DNA from: Gnetum montanum | Lineage: Eukaryota; Streptophyta; Gnetopsida; Gnetales; Gnetaceae | DNA: 64,000 nucleotides | Direction: 5' to 3' | Assembly: GCA_015680685.1 (NCBI GenBank) | Contig: MNCI01022113.1 | Location: 545,876 to 609,875 of the forward strand | Notes under the pieces: generated by a model | What the model was told of the DNA's origin: nothing | Seen by the model: only the letters and a program-made list of their open reading frames with translations | Database searches by the model: none | Position numbers and translations under genes: made by a program | Shown: one piece after another, positions 48,601 through 57,439 of the stretch | Layout of the letters: each line of letters begins with the position of its first letter | Numbering within the stretch: the stretch's first letter is position 1

Positions 48601-49456
48601 GACTTTTGTCCCTTCAAACGTTCTTCTAATCTTTTTCCTTCAAGATTTGAAATATCTTGAAAAAGGAATAAACCGATACACTTTTCAACGGATTAATATC
48701 TTTGGTTCAACCATATATTTAAAGCAGCTTGATTATGAGAAACCAAAATACTTATCACTTAAAGCTGTGAATCTTTTGTGGTAGGGTAATATGGTGTAAT
48801 CGTTCACAACAAATGAAACATTATACATGTTGATCAAAGTGTAATAATTACTAAACTCTAGCAGTCTCAATGTCAGTCAATTTCTAATTTCTAAGTTCGG
48901 TTATGAAACTTTTTGCTCTGATTGAAGTGTACAAAATGTAAAGCCCAAAGTGCAACCCCTTATATTGGTTTGATATTTCTATATGATTTCGTGGACATTC
49001 ATATAAATTTTTCAGATTCTGGGGAACGTTTGCACGACCTTAAAAACTGATGGTAATGGAACTGCAAGTATACGGTAACGGTAGTCAAATTTGTTTAGTA
49101 AGATGCGGTGACCAAAATAAGATTCTAACAATATAATTAAAAAGAACAAACGCAGACTAGATGTCCGTTAATCCAATCTTTAAAAACAAATCTGATTAAG
49201 TTTGGCACTACATTCCCTTCATAGAGACACTAGGATCGAACAAGCATATTTCATATCCAGATCATTTGCGTATGTGAAACATTAAATTGCCGAACAAACA
49301 CAGAAAACGCAACAGGTCAACTAAACATCCAAAACAAAAATGCAAATTGAACACCTGATATTCATGTATGTTTAGATATCGAAGCTGCTGCTGCTGACTC
49401 GGCGATCTCATAACGCGCTTAAGGTTAAAGATCCGTCCGGCCAAAAATCTTGCCAT
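36619..49456 (-). CDS. Succinyl-CoA ligase (ADP-forming) beta subunit, mitochondrial; 12 exons
   Basis: Binds nucleotide and, with the alpha subunit, makes ATP, succinate and CoA from succinyl-CoA in the TCA cycle in the mitochondrial matrix. Exons join in frame to 422 residues, near the usual plant length of about 420. Residues 1-26 are Arg/Lys/Ser-rich without acidic residues, like a presequence. The ATP-grasp fold starts at LNIHEYQ (28-34). [15 protein letters not shown] (72-86) lines the nucleotide site. LEINP and [11 protein letters not shown] carry the Mg ligands N234 and D248. VNGAGLAM (298-305), LDVGGNAS and [14 protein letters not shown] form the ligase domain. All 11 introns are GT-AG. 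No stop or frameshift was seen. ADP rather than GDP use follows from plant homologues. Start: the only ATG ahead of the presequence, with no ATG in the 60 bp upstream. Confidence 0.96.
36803..36874 (-). CDS. Succinyl-CoA ligase beta, exon 11 (residues 374-397)
   Basis: [20 protein letters not shown]. Acceptor ACAG|GTT, donor AAG|GTACTA. Confidence 0.95.
37380..38060 (+). pseudogene. LRR receptor-like gene fragment, antisense in intron 10
   Basis: Plus-strand frames, shifting several times, read [20 protein letters not shown] then [11 protein letters not shown] (37498..37590), [20 protein letters not shown] (about 37690..37745), [12 protein letters not shown] and [18 protein letters not shown] (to about 37890). 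These are consecutive 24-residue plant extracellular leucine-rich repeats (LxxLxLxxNxLxGxIP), as in LRR receptor kinases or receptor-like proteins. No kinase or transmembrane part is visible. Stops and frameshifts make it a relic lodged in intron 10 of the host gene. The open frame 37438..37689 is only partly in the true LRR frame. Confidence 0.8.
38806..38928 (-). CDS. Succinyl-CoA ligase beta, exon 10 (residues 333-373)
   Basis: [20 protein letters not shown], the conserved C-terminal domain loop. Acceptor GTAG|GTC, donor CAA|GTAAGT. Confidence 0.95.
39207..39371 (-). CDS. Succinyl-CoA ligase beta, exon 9 (residues 278-332)
   Basis: Contains [20 protein letters not shown] and [19 protein letters not shown]299 matches E. 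coli N264 with the same offset of 35. Acceptor CCAG|GTT, donor CAG|GTGAGA. Confidence 0.95.
40013..40147 (-). CDS. Succinyl-CoA ligase beta, exon 8 (residues 233-277)
   Basis: [20 protein letters not shown] with the Mg-binding residues N234 and D248. Their 14-residue spacing equals that of N199 and D213 in the E. coli enzyme. Acceptor ATAG|ATT, donor GAG|GTAATA. Confidence 0.95.
40277..40429 (-). CDS. Succinyl-CoA ligase beta, exon 7 (residues 182-232)
   Basis: Begins [20 protein letters not shown] and ends TDCTLLE, the first half of the LEINP metal-site motif. Acceptor ACAG|GTA, donor GAG|GTATTT. Confidence 0.95.
41229..41303 (-). CDS. Succinyl-CoA ligase beta, exon 6 (residues 157-181)
   Basis: [20 protein letters not shown]. 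Acceptor ACAG|GTT, donor AAG|GTATGC. It follows the 3237-bp intron 5. Confidence 0.95.
41540..41990 (-). repeat. Possible L1-type LINE 3' tail in intron 5
   Basis: On the minus strand the stretch passes from CAATAAAGCGGCTGCCTTG through G/T-rich text with TTTTCTTCTCTGGACGG and CTTTTGTACAGTCTTTTTCC to GACCTTGATAAAC. Its composition recalls plant L1 3' ends, and it differs from the surrounding AT-rich intron. No ORF domain supports it. The ORFs here (41534..41773 and 41726..41980) are unsupported. Confidence 0.25.
41990..44485. other. Remainder of intron 5
   Basis: AT-rich intron sequence. No domain or clear repeat was recognised on either strand. The short ORFs at 42487..42750 and 43340..43627 are unsupported. 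Confidence 0.6.
44486..44532. repeat. GAA/CTT microsatellite next to exon 5
   Basis: (GAA)n on the plus strand in two blocks split by GAGAGTCAAA. In the transcript this is CUUCUU-rich and starts about 15 nt after the exon 5 donor. Confidence 0.85.
44541..44618 (-). CDS. Succinyl-CoA ligase beta, exon 5 (residues 131-156)
   Basis: [20 protein letters not shown]. Acceptor GCAG|GTC, donor CCG|GTAAGC. The donor is followed within about 15 nt by a CTTCTT-rich tract. Confidence 0.95.
45114..45178 (-). CDS. Succinyl-CoA ligase beta, exon 4 (residues 109-130)
   Basis: [20 protein letters not shown]. Acceptor CCAG|GTAAG, donor AAG|GTTTGT. A 65-nt exon that restores phase 0. Confidence 0.95.
45425..45536 (-). 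CDS. Succinyl-CoA ligase beta, exon 3 (residues 72-109)
   Basis: Carries the nucleotide-binding run [15 protein letters not shown]. Acceptor GCAG|GTT, donor GCTA|GTGAGT. It ends in phase 1, and Ser109 is split with exon 4. Confidence 0.95.
45980..46090 (-). CDS. Succinyl-CoA ligase beta, exon 2 (residues 35-71)
   Basis: [20 protein letters not shown] is near-identical to plant homologues. Acceptor GCAG|GGT, donor GAG|GTACTT. The preceding intron is 3264 bp. Confidence 0.95.
46262..46400 (+). repeat. tRNA-derived SINE-like relic in intron 1
   Basis: A-box-like TGACTCATTGG at 46289..46299 and B-box-like GGTTTGATCTC at 46330..46340 have the spacing of a tRNA-type Pol III promoter, in a stretch that would otherwise fold poorly as a tRNA. 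It could be a SINE head or a tRNA pseudogene. No tail or target duplication was identified. Confidence 0.35.
46780..47830 (-). mobile_element. RTE-type LINE relic in intron 1
   Basis: On the minus strand the RT catalytic region is read near 47455..47400: [20 protein letters not shown], where the clade has (F/A)DDIVLVDE. It is followed by decayed stretches that match the usual order after the core: [13 protein letters not shown] near 47250 and a C-terminal block with ALNRGEW-like text near 46860. Many stops and frameshifts. It lies in the same orientation as the host gene. Confidence 0.7.
49355..49456 (-). CDS. Succinyl-CoA ligase beta, exon 1 (residues 1-34)
   Basis: Encodes the targeting sequence ([18 protein letters not shown]) and the first strand of the ATP-grasp domain. 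The donor is CAG|GTGTTC. A run of four Gln codons (CAGCAGCAGCAG) separates presequence and mature part. Confidence 0.95.
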
Positions 49457-49850
49457 TTTGTCGCTTTGCCGAAAACAAAGATAAATCTGTATGTTTTGAG
49501 GCAGGTAAATTATTTCAGCGTCTGCAAACGAATAGCAAATCTGAGCTTCTGTACCTTCTGCAACTGCCGCCTCTCTCTTCTTGCGATGAACAAGGCCAAT
49601 TCCTCAGTATCCCTGGTAAAACCCCGAGCCTAGGTCGAGTGAGGAGCTACAGATTCCCTGCCGGTGACCGTGTAACGTGTTAATGTAGCGAGTAAAAGTG
49701 GAAGGAAAAAACACAACTCATACCCTGCTATGGTTTTTTGATGCAAGGATTTCAATTAGCGGACGAAAGACCCATCTAGTGCGACGCTTCGTAAATGTTT
49801 GCCAAAAAAGGGTATGGTAAGGACATTTGGGTATAAAATAATATTAATAA
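49457..49850 (-). promoter_or_regulatory. Probable promoter and 5' UTR of the succinyl-CoA ligase gene
   Basis: A GC-richer island (about 49380..49700) in an AT-rich surrounding, directly upstream of the start codon. On the minus strand it contains an ACGT-core element (AACACGTTACACGG near 49680) and a GA-rich stretch (GAAGAGAGAGGCGGCAG near 49575) typical of plant 5' leaders. No TATA box is convincing. The plus-strand ORF 49450..49683 is an antisense shadow. Confidence 0.5.
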
Positions 49851-51130
49851 TATTATTATGGGTAAGGGCGTAGCTCACTTGTCATACCACTAAACTTAAC
49901 AACTAGATCAATTATGTTATATAAATGTTTGAAGCAAGATGGAAGTGGAGACCTAAAGACCAAGGACTCGTTATTATTCAAGACTCTTTTTGTGGACGTT
50001 TAAGTCAACCCTTATTAGCAAAAAGTATATCTTAGATTAACTAGGAAGTTCCATGTAAGCACACCTCATTGATAGATTGAATCTCATCAAGCTTGGGATG
50101 GACATCTTTTTACCTTTAAGTAATGCTTCATTTGCCTAGGCTTGGTAAGTAGGATGTTACAAGTCAACAAAGTACATCTTACACAACCTAAAGAGTACTA
50201 AAAATAGCAATTCAAAAAGGAACTTATCACACCTCACCAAAAATATAAGAAACATAAAGGAAATACATAATAGAAAGCAATATGACATTTTAGCATAACA
50301 TTAGTAACTAGGTCTTATCATCATCAAGAACATCCTCATTTTGGTCGAGTGGTAAGTATCAATTATAGATTGGTAACGCTAAATAATATTCTATCCATAA
50401 TGCGTATAGGGAGTGTATTGGTAATGTAGAAAATATTTTGTCCACGATGCTCCAATGAGAGCTTATATGTAACACTAAATAATATTCCATCCATAATGCC
50501 AACATATTTGCTCCAACCACATCAAGCACCTTCTATGTTTGTAACTTCATATTGGAATGTACAATGAAGGAAATTATAAAGAGTAAGGGGAGCATACATG
50601 AAAAATAATAATCCATGAGAGTTCAGAAATATTTTGTAGCACAATATTTATTCTTCACAAGAATTCAAAATCTACTAAAATGGTGAATTAGATAATTTCC
50701 AATATATAGATGAACTAAAATTCAATGTACTTTTTGTAATTTTCTCTATATAACTAACTTGGTAATTAACCAAACCATCATTTATACTTGTAACATTGTG
50801 AAATAGGGAGAAAGTTAGTACAAAAGTAACAAGTTGGAAAAATATACAAAAATCCCTTACTCAACTTAGAGAACAAAGATCATGAACTAGGTTGTCATAT
50901 GGCATGAATGAAAATAAACATCTTGCATTAAAATATGGTTAGTATCACATAGTTAATCCTTAGTAAAAGGCTTATTTTCTAACATATGGGAGAGCTTATA
51001 TATAATTCTAAATAATATTCCATCAATAATACCAACATATTTGCTCCAATTAAATTAGAACCTTCTATGTTTGTAAGTTCATATTGGAATGTATGAGGAA
51101 GGAAATTCTAAAGAACAAGGTACCATTCAC
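49850..51130. other. AT-rich intergenic region with direct repeats
   Basis: No gene seen. A block of about 130 bp (GAGAGCTTATAT, then AAATAATATTCCATC, ACATATTTGCTCCAA, CCTTCTATGTTTGTAA and TTCATATTGGAATGTA) occurs at 50456..50590 and again at 50990..51125. A partial third copy (GGTAACGCTAAATAATATTC) is near 50372. Confidence 0.6.
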
Positions 51131-51704
51131 CTCTATGAAGACCTAGATTCTTGTTTAGTTGTAATTTCTTCAAATCATCTTCAATCATTTTTTTCATGTT
51201 TTCTTTGGTTTTCCTTTCAATGGCTTTCCTAGAACAATGATGTAACAACCTCTGTTTATAGGCTTATTGTCTAATCTTCTTTGCACATGTCCAAACCATC
51301 TAAGCCACCATTATTATAATTTATCTTAAATAGGAGCCACTCCAAGCCTTCCTTTGATGCTTGTATTATGTGGTTTATCTCATCTAGTATCATTCAATAT
51401 TCATCAAAGCATTCGCCTTTTTGCCACACTTATTTATTGGTCATGCCTCTTTGTATTATCCAACATTCAACATTATATAAGATAGCAAGCCTAATTGTTG
51501 TCCTATAAAATTTTCCCTTTAATTTCTAAGTCTTTTGATTCTAAAGTATGTTTCCACTCCTCCATTTTAGCAGCAATATTTTATAGAGTTGCATCCACCA
51601 ACACAATATCATCTGAAAATACCATACACCAAGGGATTTTATCTTGTGTTTCTTTTTTAAATACATTCATAATAATAGTATATAAGTACAAGCTAAATGT
51701 AAAC
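51130..51704 (-). mobile_element. RTE-type LINE relic, cut by element B
   Basis: The minus strand reads QDKIPWCMVFSDDIVLVDA near 51650..51595 (RT catalytic motif, with S for A/F before DD), then a stretch equivalent to MEEWKHTLESK, GRLGVAPI near 51345 and WLRWFGHVQRR near 51300, the standard C-terminal order of plant RTE LINEs. The upstream part of RT is not seen because the LTR of element B starts at 51705. Confidence 0.8.
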
Positions 51705-51727
51705 TAATGAGTCACTTTCGGTTGGCT

Positions 51728-51811
51728 TCATCGAGGAGGCCTTGTTGACATCGCCTCATCGAGGAGGCCTTGTTGACATCGCCTCATCGAGGAGGCCTTG
51801 TCGACGTGGCC
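51728..51811. repeat. 28-bp tandem repeat in U3 of the B 5' LTR, 3 copies
   Basis: TCATCGAGGAGGCCTTGTTG units start at 51728, 51756 and 51784. They are GC- and CpG-rich in an AT-rich element. The U3 of the 3' LTR has instead a 34-bp repeat. Confidence 0.88.
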
Positions 51812-51885
51812 TCATTGACTGGGCCTCGTTGATGCATCTTATCATGCATCGATGAGGCCCCGTCGACGCAATGTCAATTTTTGGC

Positions 51886-51893
51886 TATAAATA
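51886..51893 (+). promoter_or_regulatory. TATA box in element B 5' LTR
   Basis: TATAAATA in GGCTATAAATACATGC. The same box lies at 63183..63190 in the 3' LTR. Confidence 0.75.
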
Positions 51894-52652
51894 CATGCAT
51901 ACCAGCTACATTTATGGCATAAGAGATTGTAGTTACAACGAAGCTCTTGCAGTTTTTCCATTTGAAAGTTAGAATTTTTCTCTCGAGTGCCCGCAACAGG
52001 AGTCATTGAGTATACAGATCTTTATTCAAGCATTGTTGTACCTGAGCATGACAATTTGTGCAGCAATAAAGATGAGCTTTCTAATAAACCTTATAGCATT
52101 CTAGATAGATTAAATATTTTATTTATGCATTTAATGTTTTCAATTATTTATTAAATGTTTTTAGTAATTAAGTTAATGAAGTGATTAAGTAAGATAAATT
52201 AAACACATAAGTATGACGACTTTGAGCATAACATGTATTTGCTTGGTAATTCCAGCAACATTATTGCTTGGTAGAGTAGCGCTTGGTCACCCAGCAGTGG
52301 ATACATGGGTTTAGGACATGTGCGAAAAGTGGAACCAGATGCTTATGTTAGGATTAGTTAAATGCTAGTTAATTAGTTAATTTAAATTAGTTAATCCAAT
52401 TACTTTCATCTACATTTGAACAACAAACCATAAAACACAAAATGATAAAAATCAGATGCCTCAATTACACTTAACCATACCATTGTACACCACAAGTGTA
52501 ATTGGGAAGACAACAACTAACCTTGAGGCAAGATTCACTTCCTAAAGGACTAGTGCACCAGAAACGATAAAGTCCATGGAATTCGACTGGATCGCATGTG
52601 AATGCTTTGTGATTTGTATGGTTGGGTGTAAGGGTACCTCGTTGCTCATCAT

Positions 52653-52669
52653 TGGCACTATTGCCAAGG
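52653..52669 (+). promoter_or_regulatory. Degenerate tRNA-Asp primer binding site of element B
   Basis: TGGCACTATTGCCAAGG one base after the LTR end, in place of TGGCGCCGTTGCCGGGG. All five mismatches are transitions. Confidence 0.75.
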
Positions 52670-52808
52670 ACTTTGTTTATTAAAACATGCACTATTTAGG
52701 TTTAAGTGAATACCATTAATATTGTTGTATGAACCTCAAGGTCAATATCATTCCCATTATACATAGAGTTATAAAAGCACACTGATGTTTTATTCTATAT
52801 TGCAAAAT

Positions 52809-55120
52809 GTCTTCTTCTCACAAGTGTGAAGATGTCAAACCACTGGTCCCATAAGAGTGCAAAGTGGTGTATACTCATCTAGATGAGTTTGTGCCAAACT
52901 TCACCTTCATCCTACATTAGGATGAATAGCTGCAATGGCGTGATATGGAGGGCAACATCATCTTGCCCCCTGATCAATCTATGCCCAGGATGTTATTGCA
53001 AAGTCTTAAGAAGTTGGGCATAGCAGATCTTCATGAAGAATACATTGTGGATGGTTATGACACTCAAAACTACTATCCCACTAAAACACAACACAAACGA
53101 GATCAACGCTAGGAGAAACTCCATGAGGATATGAAGGGGAAACATTTCACTAATCCCTTTTTCCTACTAGATCAAGATGACAATGAGTATCCTCCCTTTG
53201 AAGGTTCTCAACATGAAAATTCTTCACCCCCTATTAATAGTGATGAGGGTGTGAACCTGAACCTGTGATCCACTATTCATAAAATAGGTTTAGGAAAAAG
53301 TGACAGCCAAGGTAGGGACTCGGGCAAGCACCACAATAGCAAGGGATCTAAGAATGGTGATCGTAATAAGCAAGAGAGTGGTGGCAGACACTACAAGGGC
53401 AGTGGCGGTCCATCTTCATCTTCATCCCCTTCATCCAATTTTGAACATTCCTCTTCATTTGATAGTTCTCATAGAAGCCATCATCGAAATAATCATGATG
53501 AAGGTAATCAATGAGACAATAATGACCATGAAGGCCACCAAGATCATAGGGGTGGTCAAAACCATCATCGATGCAGGGATGATGATGAACCTTTATTAGC
53601 AACTTGAAGTATGCTCAACATAGCAAAGGTAGTTAAAATTCCAACCAAGCATATAAAAGATAGTCAGATCAAGCACTTAGACATGAACAACATCCTAAGA
53701 TTTGAGGGGGGATACAACTCTGATCCACAGACACATCTACAAGCTTTTCATGATGCCCATGCCTTACAGAACATAAAAAATGAATGGCAAAAACTCAAAC
53801 TCTTTCCTAGGACACTCATCAAGGAAGCTGAAAGTTAGTACTAGTCTTTGGAGCCGAAATCTATCCACATATGGAGTACCATGTTGGAGCTATTCAACGA
53901 CCAATATTAGATGTACTCCAAAGTGTCTAATTTGAGAAGGCAAATCCAAGGTTGGAAATGGGGAACACATGAACCCTTGGATGCCATCATGGGCAGATAC
54001 TATTCACTCTTACACCAATGCCCTGGCCATGATTATTCTTAGAGGGAACAACTTCACCACATCATAGATGGGTTTAGAGTAGAAACTAGAAGAACTCTTG
54101 GAGTGTATGCTCAAGGAAGATTGTCTGAACTAAGAGCTCATCAGATCCAAATGCTAACTAAGTAGGTAGCAAAAGAAGAAGGTGAGCTATGAAAAAGGAA
54201 AAGTGCAAAAGAGTATAACATGGACCCTTCCATCAGGAAATGGGAGGTTCAATTTTGTGATGAGGAGGAGTCACCACTTGATGAAGTGGTGAACAAGAAA
54301 ACCTTGCTCGTCCAAAAGTCTGTTTCTGATATTTTGGCAAAGGTTGACAAATTATGGGACTCTTTGAATGAAAAATTTCAAACAACCATGAAGATTGCTA
54401 AAGAATCCAAAGAATAGAATAGTTAATCACAGACGACAAAAAGAAGCTGAATGTGCCTACCAAGGGCAAAGCTGCAGCAATAGAGGAAGTTGTGGAAACT
54501 GACTTTGATGATAAAATTGATTGTGACATCTATCAATATGAACATCCAAAGGGATGTTGCCATGTGGTGTCACACATACAAGAGTCTAGGATGTATGCCT
54601 TGAATCCTCAATTAGCACGTAGGCAAGCACCTAGATGATTGCCTTATCCTCAAGGTAATCCAAGGTAGTTCCACCAACAAAAATAAGCTTACTACCCAAG
54701 TGGAACAACCAAATCCATATGAGTACTATGTTCAGCAACTCATCTTCCCAAGAAGTTCTGCAAGTCATACATCATTTCAGCATCACTATTACTCTCCAGA
54801 GTACCACTGAACACATTCACCATATACTCGAGGGAAAAACCCATATCCATATTCATATCACTCTCTACATCCATCTACACACACACCTCCACTTTCAACC
54901 TAGTTACCTCCTACTCCATCCATGTAGGATGAGATTCCACCACAGCTGCAACAATGAAATGCTACGAGGGCTGTACATTCACAATCGGCTTTCCAGCCAA
55001 GTGGTTTGGATAATTAATCAAGAAAAAGATCTTTCTTTTGACTCAGTAGTCCTCTTCAACCCTCACAATCTAGTGCAGTTGATCATCCTACATCTCCAAC
55101 ACCCTCATCCTTTACATTAA
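52809..55120 (+). pseudogene. Element B gag
   Basis: Starts MSSSHKCEDVKPLVP at 52809. The N-terminal part has KKLGIADLHEEYIVDGYD and a Ser/His/Asp-rich linker (53300..53570). The capsid domain follows at 53611..54180, with LDMNNILRFEGGYNSDPQTH, LFNDQY, VSNLRRQIQGWK, YYSLLHQCPGHDYS and GVYAQGRLSELRAHQIQ, near-parallel to element A gag. A Lys/Glu-rich helical linker at 54220..54417, a zinc-knuckle remnant CDIYQYEHPKGCCH near 54520 (second Cys now Tyr) and a Tyr/Pro/Ser-rich tail to about 55120 complete it. Several frameshifts and in-frame stops. Confidence 0.82.
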
Positions 55121-55159
55121 ACACCTTTGAGTGACCTTCAAACCAAGTGTTGCTTCAAA

Positions 55160-55760
55160 TCCACACTATGATGCTAACTCATGTTGTTTTCGACATGATC
55201 AAGGTTGGAAATCTTTCTACAAAAAGATCTGACCCAATAAGTCTGCTTATTTACCTACAAATCATTGGATAGGAGCCATGCAAAACTCTTCTTGACTTTG
55301 GTTCCAAAGTTAATCTCATCTCCCATGACATGTACAAGGCCTAGAACCTACTACCTCTTAAGAAGAGCAACATCTATCTAGAAATGGCATATCAGTCGAT
55401 TACTATTCCTTTGGGATTAGTAGAGGACATTGTGACCACAGTTTGTGGATGGTCCTATCCTGCTAATTTTTTGATGATCAAGGTGGAAAATTGCAAAAGT
55501 GACTTCCCCATCATTATGGGAAGGGCTTGAATAAGCACAATCAACGCACGTATAGGTATAAGGGATCTATCTTTAGAAATATCCAAGGAAAATGAACTAG
55601 GCAATATTGAGAAGAAGCGTTTTCCATGCATCTTGTACAACGATAATGGGTGCAATTGTGTGCAAAAGATTTGGTCAATCAAGAGTACACACATTAAAGC
55701 ATGCAATAGTGTGCATAAGAAATTAATGTTCAAAGGTGTCTATACGTATCATCCATAAAA
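55160..55760 (+). pseudogene. Element B aspartic protease
   Basis: LLDFGSKVNLISHDMYKA near 55291 carries the D-F/L-G-S/A-x-V-N-L loop of Athila-type proteases, and the domain ends near the SDFPIIMGRA motif at 55500..55528 (family ending L-I-L-G-R-P/A). A linker (KRFPCILYNDNGCN) follows. Few stops. Confidence 0.75.
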
Positions 55761-56089
55761 CAGGAGGGCACCTAGTGGCTGATAATTGACTCAGATAGCA
55801 ACACATTGTGCATGGAACCAATTGAGAGCCTAACATGTGCTTATGTTGAAGGCATGGACAAAATTGAATAAGTTCATTTCCAACTCTCTCATGAAGATGA
55901 TGATACTTGTTGAGGAGAGTTGGAAATCCCTGATAACTTCAAGTAGGAGCCTCTAGAGCTAAAAAATTTACTAGCCAATCTAGAGTATGCATTTTTAAAC
56001 AATGGTAAGCCAATCATAATTAATGCTAAACTTGGTCCTAAATAAAAAGAAAATTTGTTAAACATAGTTAACAAATGGTCAACAACCTT

Positions 56090-57030
56090 TGCTTGGTTGT
56101 ATCCCAAGCTAACTAGAATTGATCCAATGATATGTTAGCATCACATTTACACTGACCTAGCCATGAAGCCTAGAAGGCAACCATAGAGGTGGCTAAATCC
56201 CAAATTAAAGTAGATCGTCAAAGAGGAAATTAAATAACTCCTCAAGGTGGGGTTCATCTATCCCATCATAGATAGTGAGTGGGTTAGCCCACTTATAATT
56301 GTGCTGAAGAAGGGTGGAAAATGGTTGGTTTGCATTGATTTTAGGCTGTTGAATATGGCAACATTCAAAGATCATTTTCCTTTGCCATTTTTAGATCAAG
56401 TATTGGACACCATATCCAAGCATTATTATTATAGCTTCTTGGATGATTATAGTGGCTATAACCAAATTCAAATTACGTTAGAAGATTAGCCAAAGATAAC
56501 ACTCACAAGTCCTTGGGGGACTTTTGCATATTGTAAGATGCCATTTGGTCTATGCAATGCCCCTGCAACATTTCAATACTTGGTCCTTAGTATCTTCCAA
56601 CAACAAATTGGTAGTGGTGTTGAAGTTTTCATGAATGACTTTTCCACCTATGGAGCTACATTTTGAGCAAGCCTTCGACCATCTGGAGCAAGTACTGAAG
56701 AGATGTGTTGAAACAAACTTACGACTCAATTGGCAAAAGAGCCATCTCATGGTCCAAGAAGGCATTATGCTAGGGCACTAAATTTTGCAAAAAGGGATTG
56801 AGGTGGACCCAGAAAAGATAAGGGTCATCCAAGGAATAACATGTCAACCAGAGATCGTTAAAGATGTTTGGTCATTCCTTGGACACATTGTCTACTACTA
56901 GCAATTTATAAAGTTTTTCTCTAAGATCATAACACCATTGGTAGAGCTTACAAAGAAAGATGCACCTTTCATTTGAACCAAGGAATGTGAACATGCATTC
57001 CAACGGTTAAAGGAAAAACTCATAGAAACA
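56090..57030 (+). pseudogene. Element B reverse transcriptase
   Basis: Ty3 RT blocks in order: GFIYPIIDSEWVSPLIIVLK (56250), KWLVCIDFRLLNMAT, DHFPLPFLDQVLDTI, YSFLDDYSGYNQIQI with the motif A Asp intact (56430), FAYCKMPFGLCNAPATFQ (56525) and VFMNDFSTYG (56623..56652), where the catalytic pair should be DD and is ND. The thumb region with FLGHIVYY follows at 56874. Stops and frameshifts follow 56650. Confidence 0.88.
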
Positions 57031-57039
57031 CCAATCCTA

Positions 57040-57435
57040 TAAGCACCAAACTAGTTCAGACCCTTCCATATCATGACAAACACATCTAAATATGCCTTGG
57101 AAGTAGTGCTCATGTAGATGGATGATAAGAAATGCCCATATTACATCCACTACGTGAGTTGAAGCATTGTGGGAGTACAATTAAATTACACCACCCCAAA
57201 GAAAGAACTAATGGTAGTGGTGTATGCTCTAGAAAAGTTCAGGCACTACGTGCTTGGCTATAAAGTATTTGTGCACATGGACAACAATGCAATCCACTTC
57301 CTCATGAAAAAGCCAACGGTGGTGAGCCCTCATGTCATACGGTGGCTCATGATCTTGCAAAAATTTGATCTCACAATGGTAGATCAAAAAGGGACTAAGA
57401 ATGTGGTTGCTGACCACCTCTCTCACTTAGGATGA
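57040..57435 (+). pseudogene. Element B RNase H domain
   Basis: NYTTPKKELMVVVYALEKFR then HYVLGYKVFVHMDNNAIHFL, VIRWLMILQKFDLTMVDQKG and NVVADHLSHL follow the Ty3 RNase H consensus closely, open for 88 codons from 57169. The usual TDH before the helix is MDN. The minus-strand ORF 57229..57426 is its shadow. Confidence 0.88.
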
Positions 57436-57439
57436 GATA

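Larger units (their letters stand above)
51705..52651 (+). repeat. 5' LTR of element B
   Basis: 947 bp, from TAATGAGTCAC (TGATGACTCAC in the 3' LTR) to TTGCTCATCA. It contains a U3 tandem array, a TATA box at 51886..51893 and long matches to 63038..63833. Confidence 0.9.

Noticed and set aside
49450-49683. Plus-strand ORF over the ligase 5' end
   Set aside because: Antisense to exon 1 and its leader. The GC-rich promoter explains the open frame.
53300-53602. ORFs on both strands in the His/Asp-rich stretch
   Set aside because: Both are off-frame readings of the low-complexity linker in element B gag.
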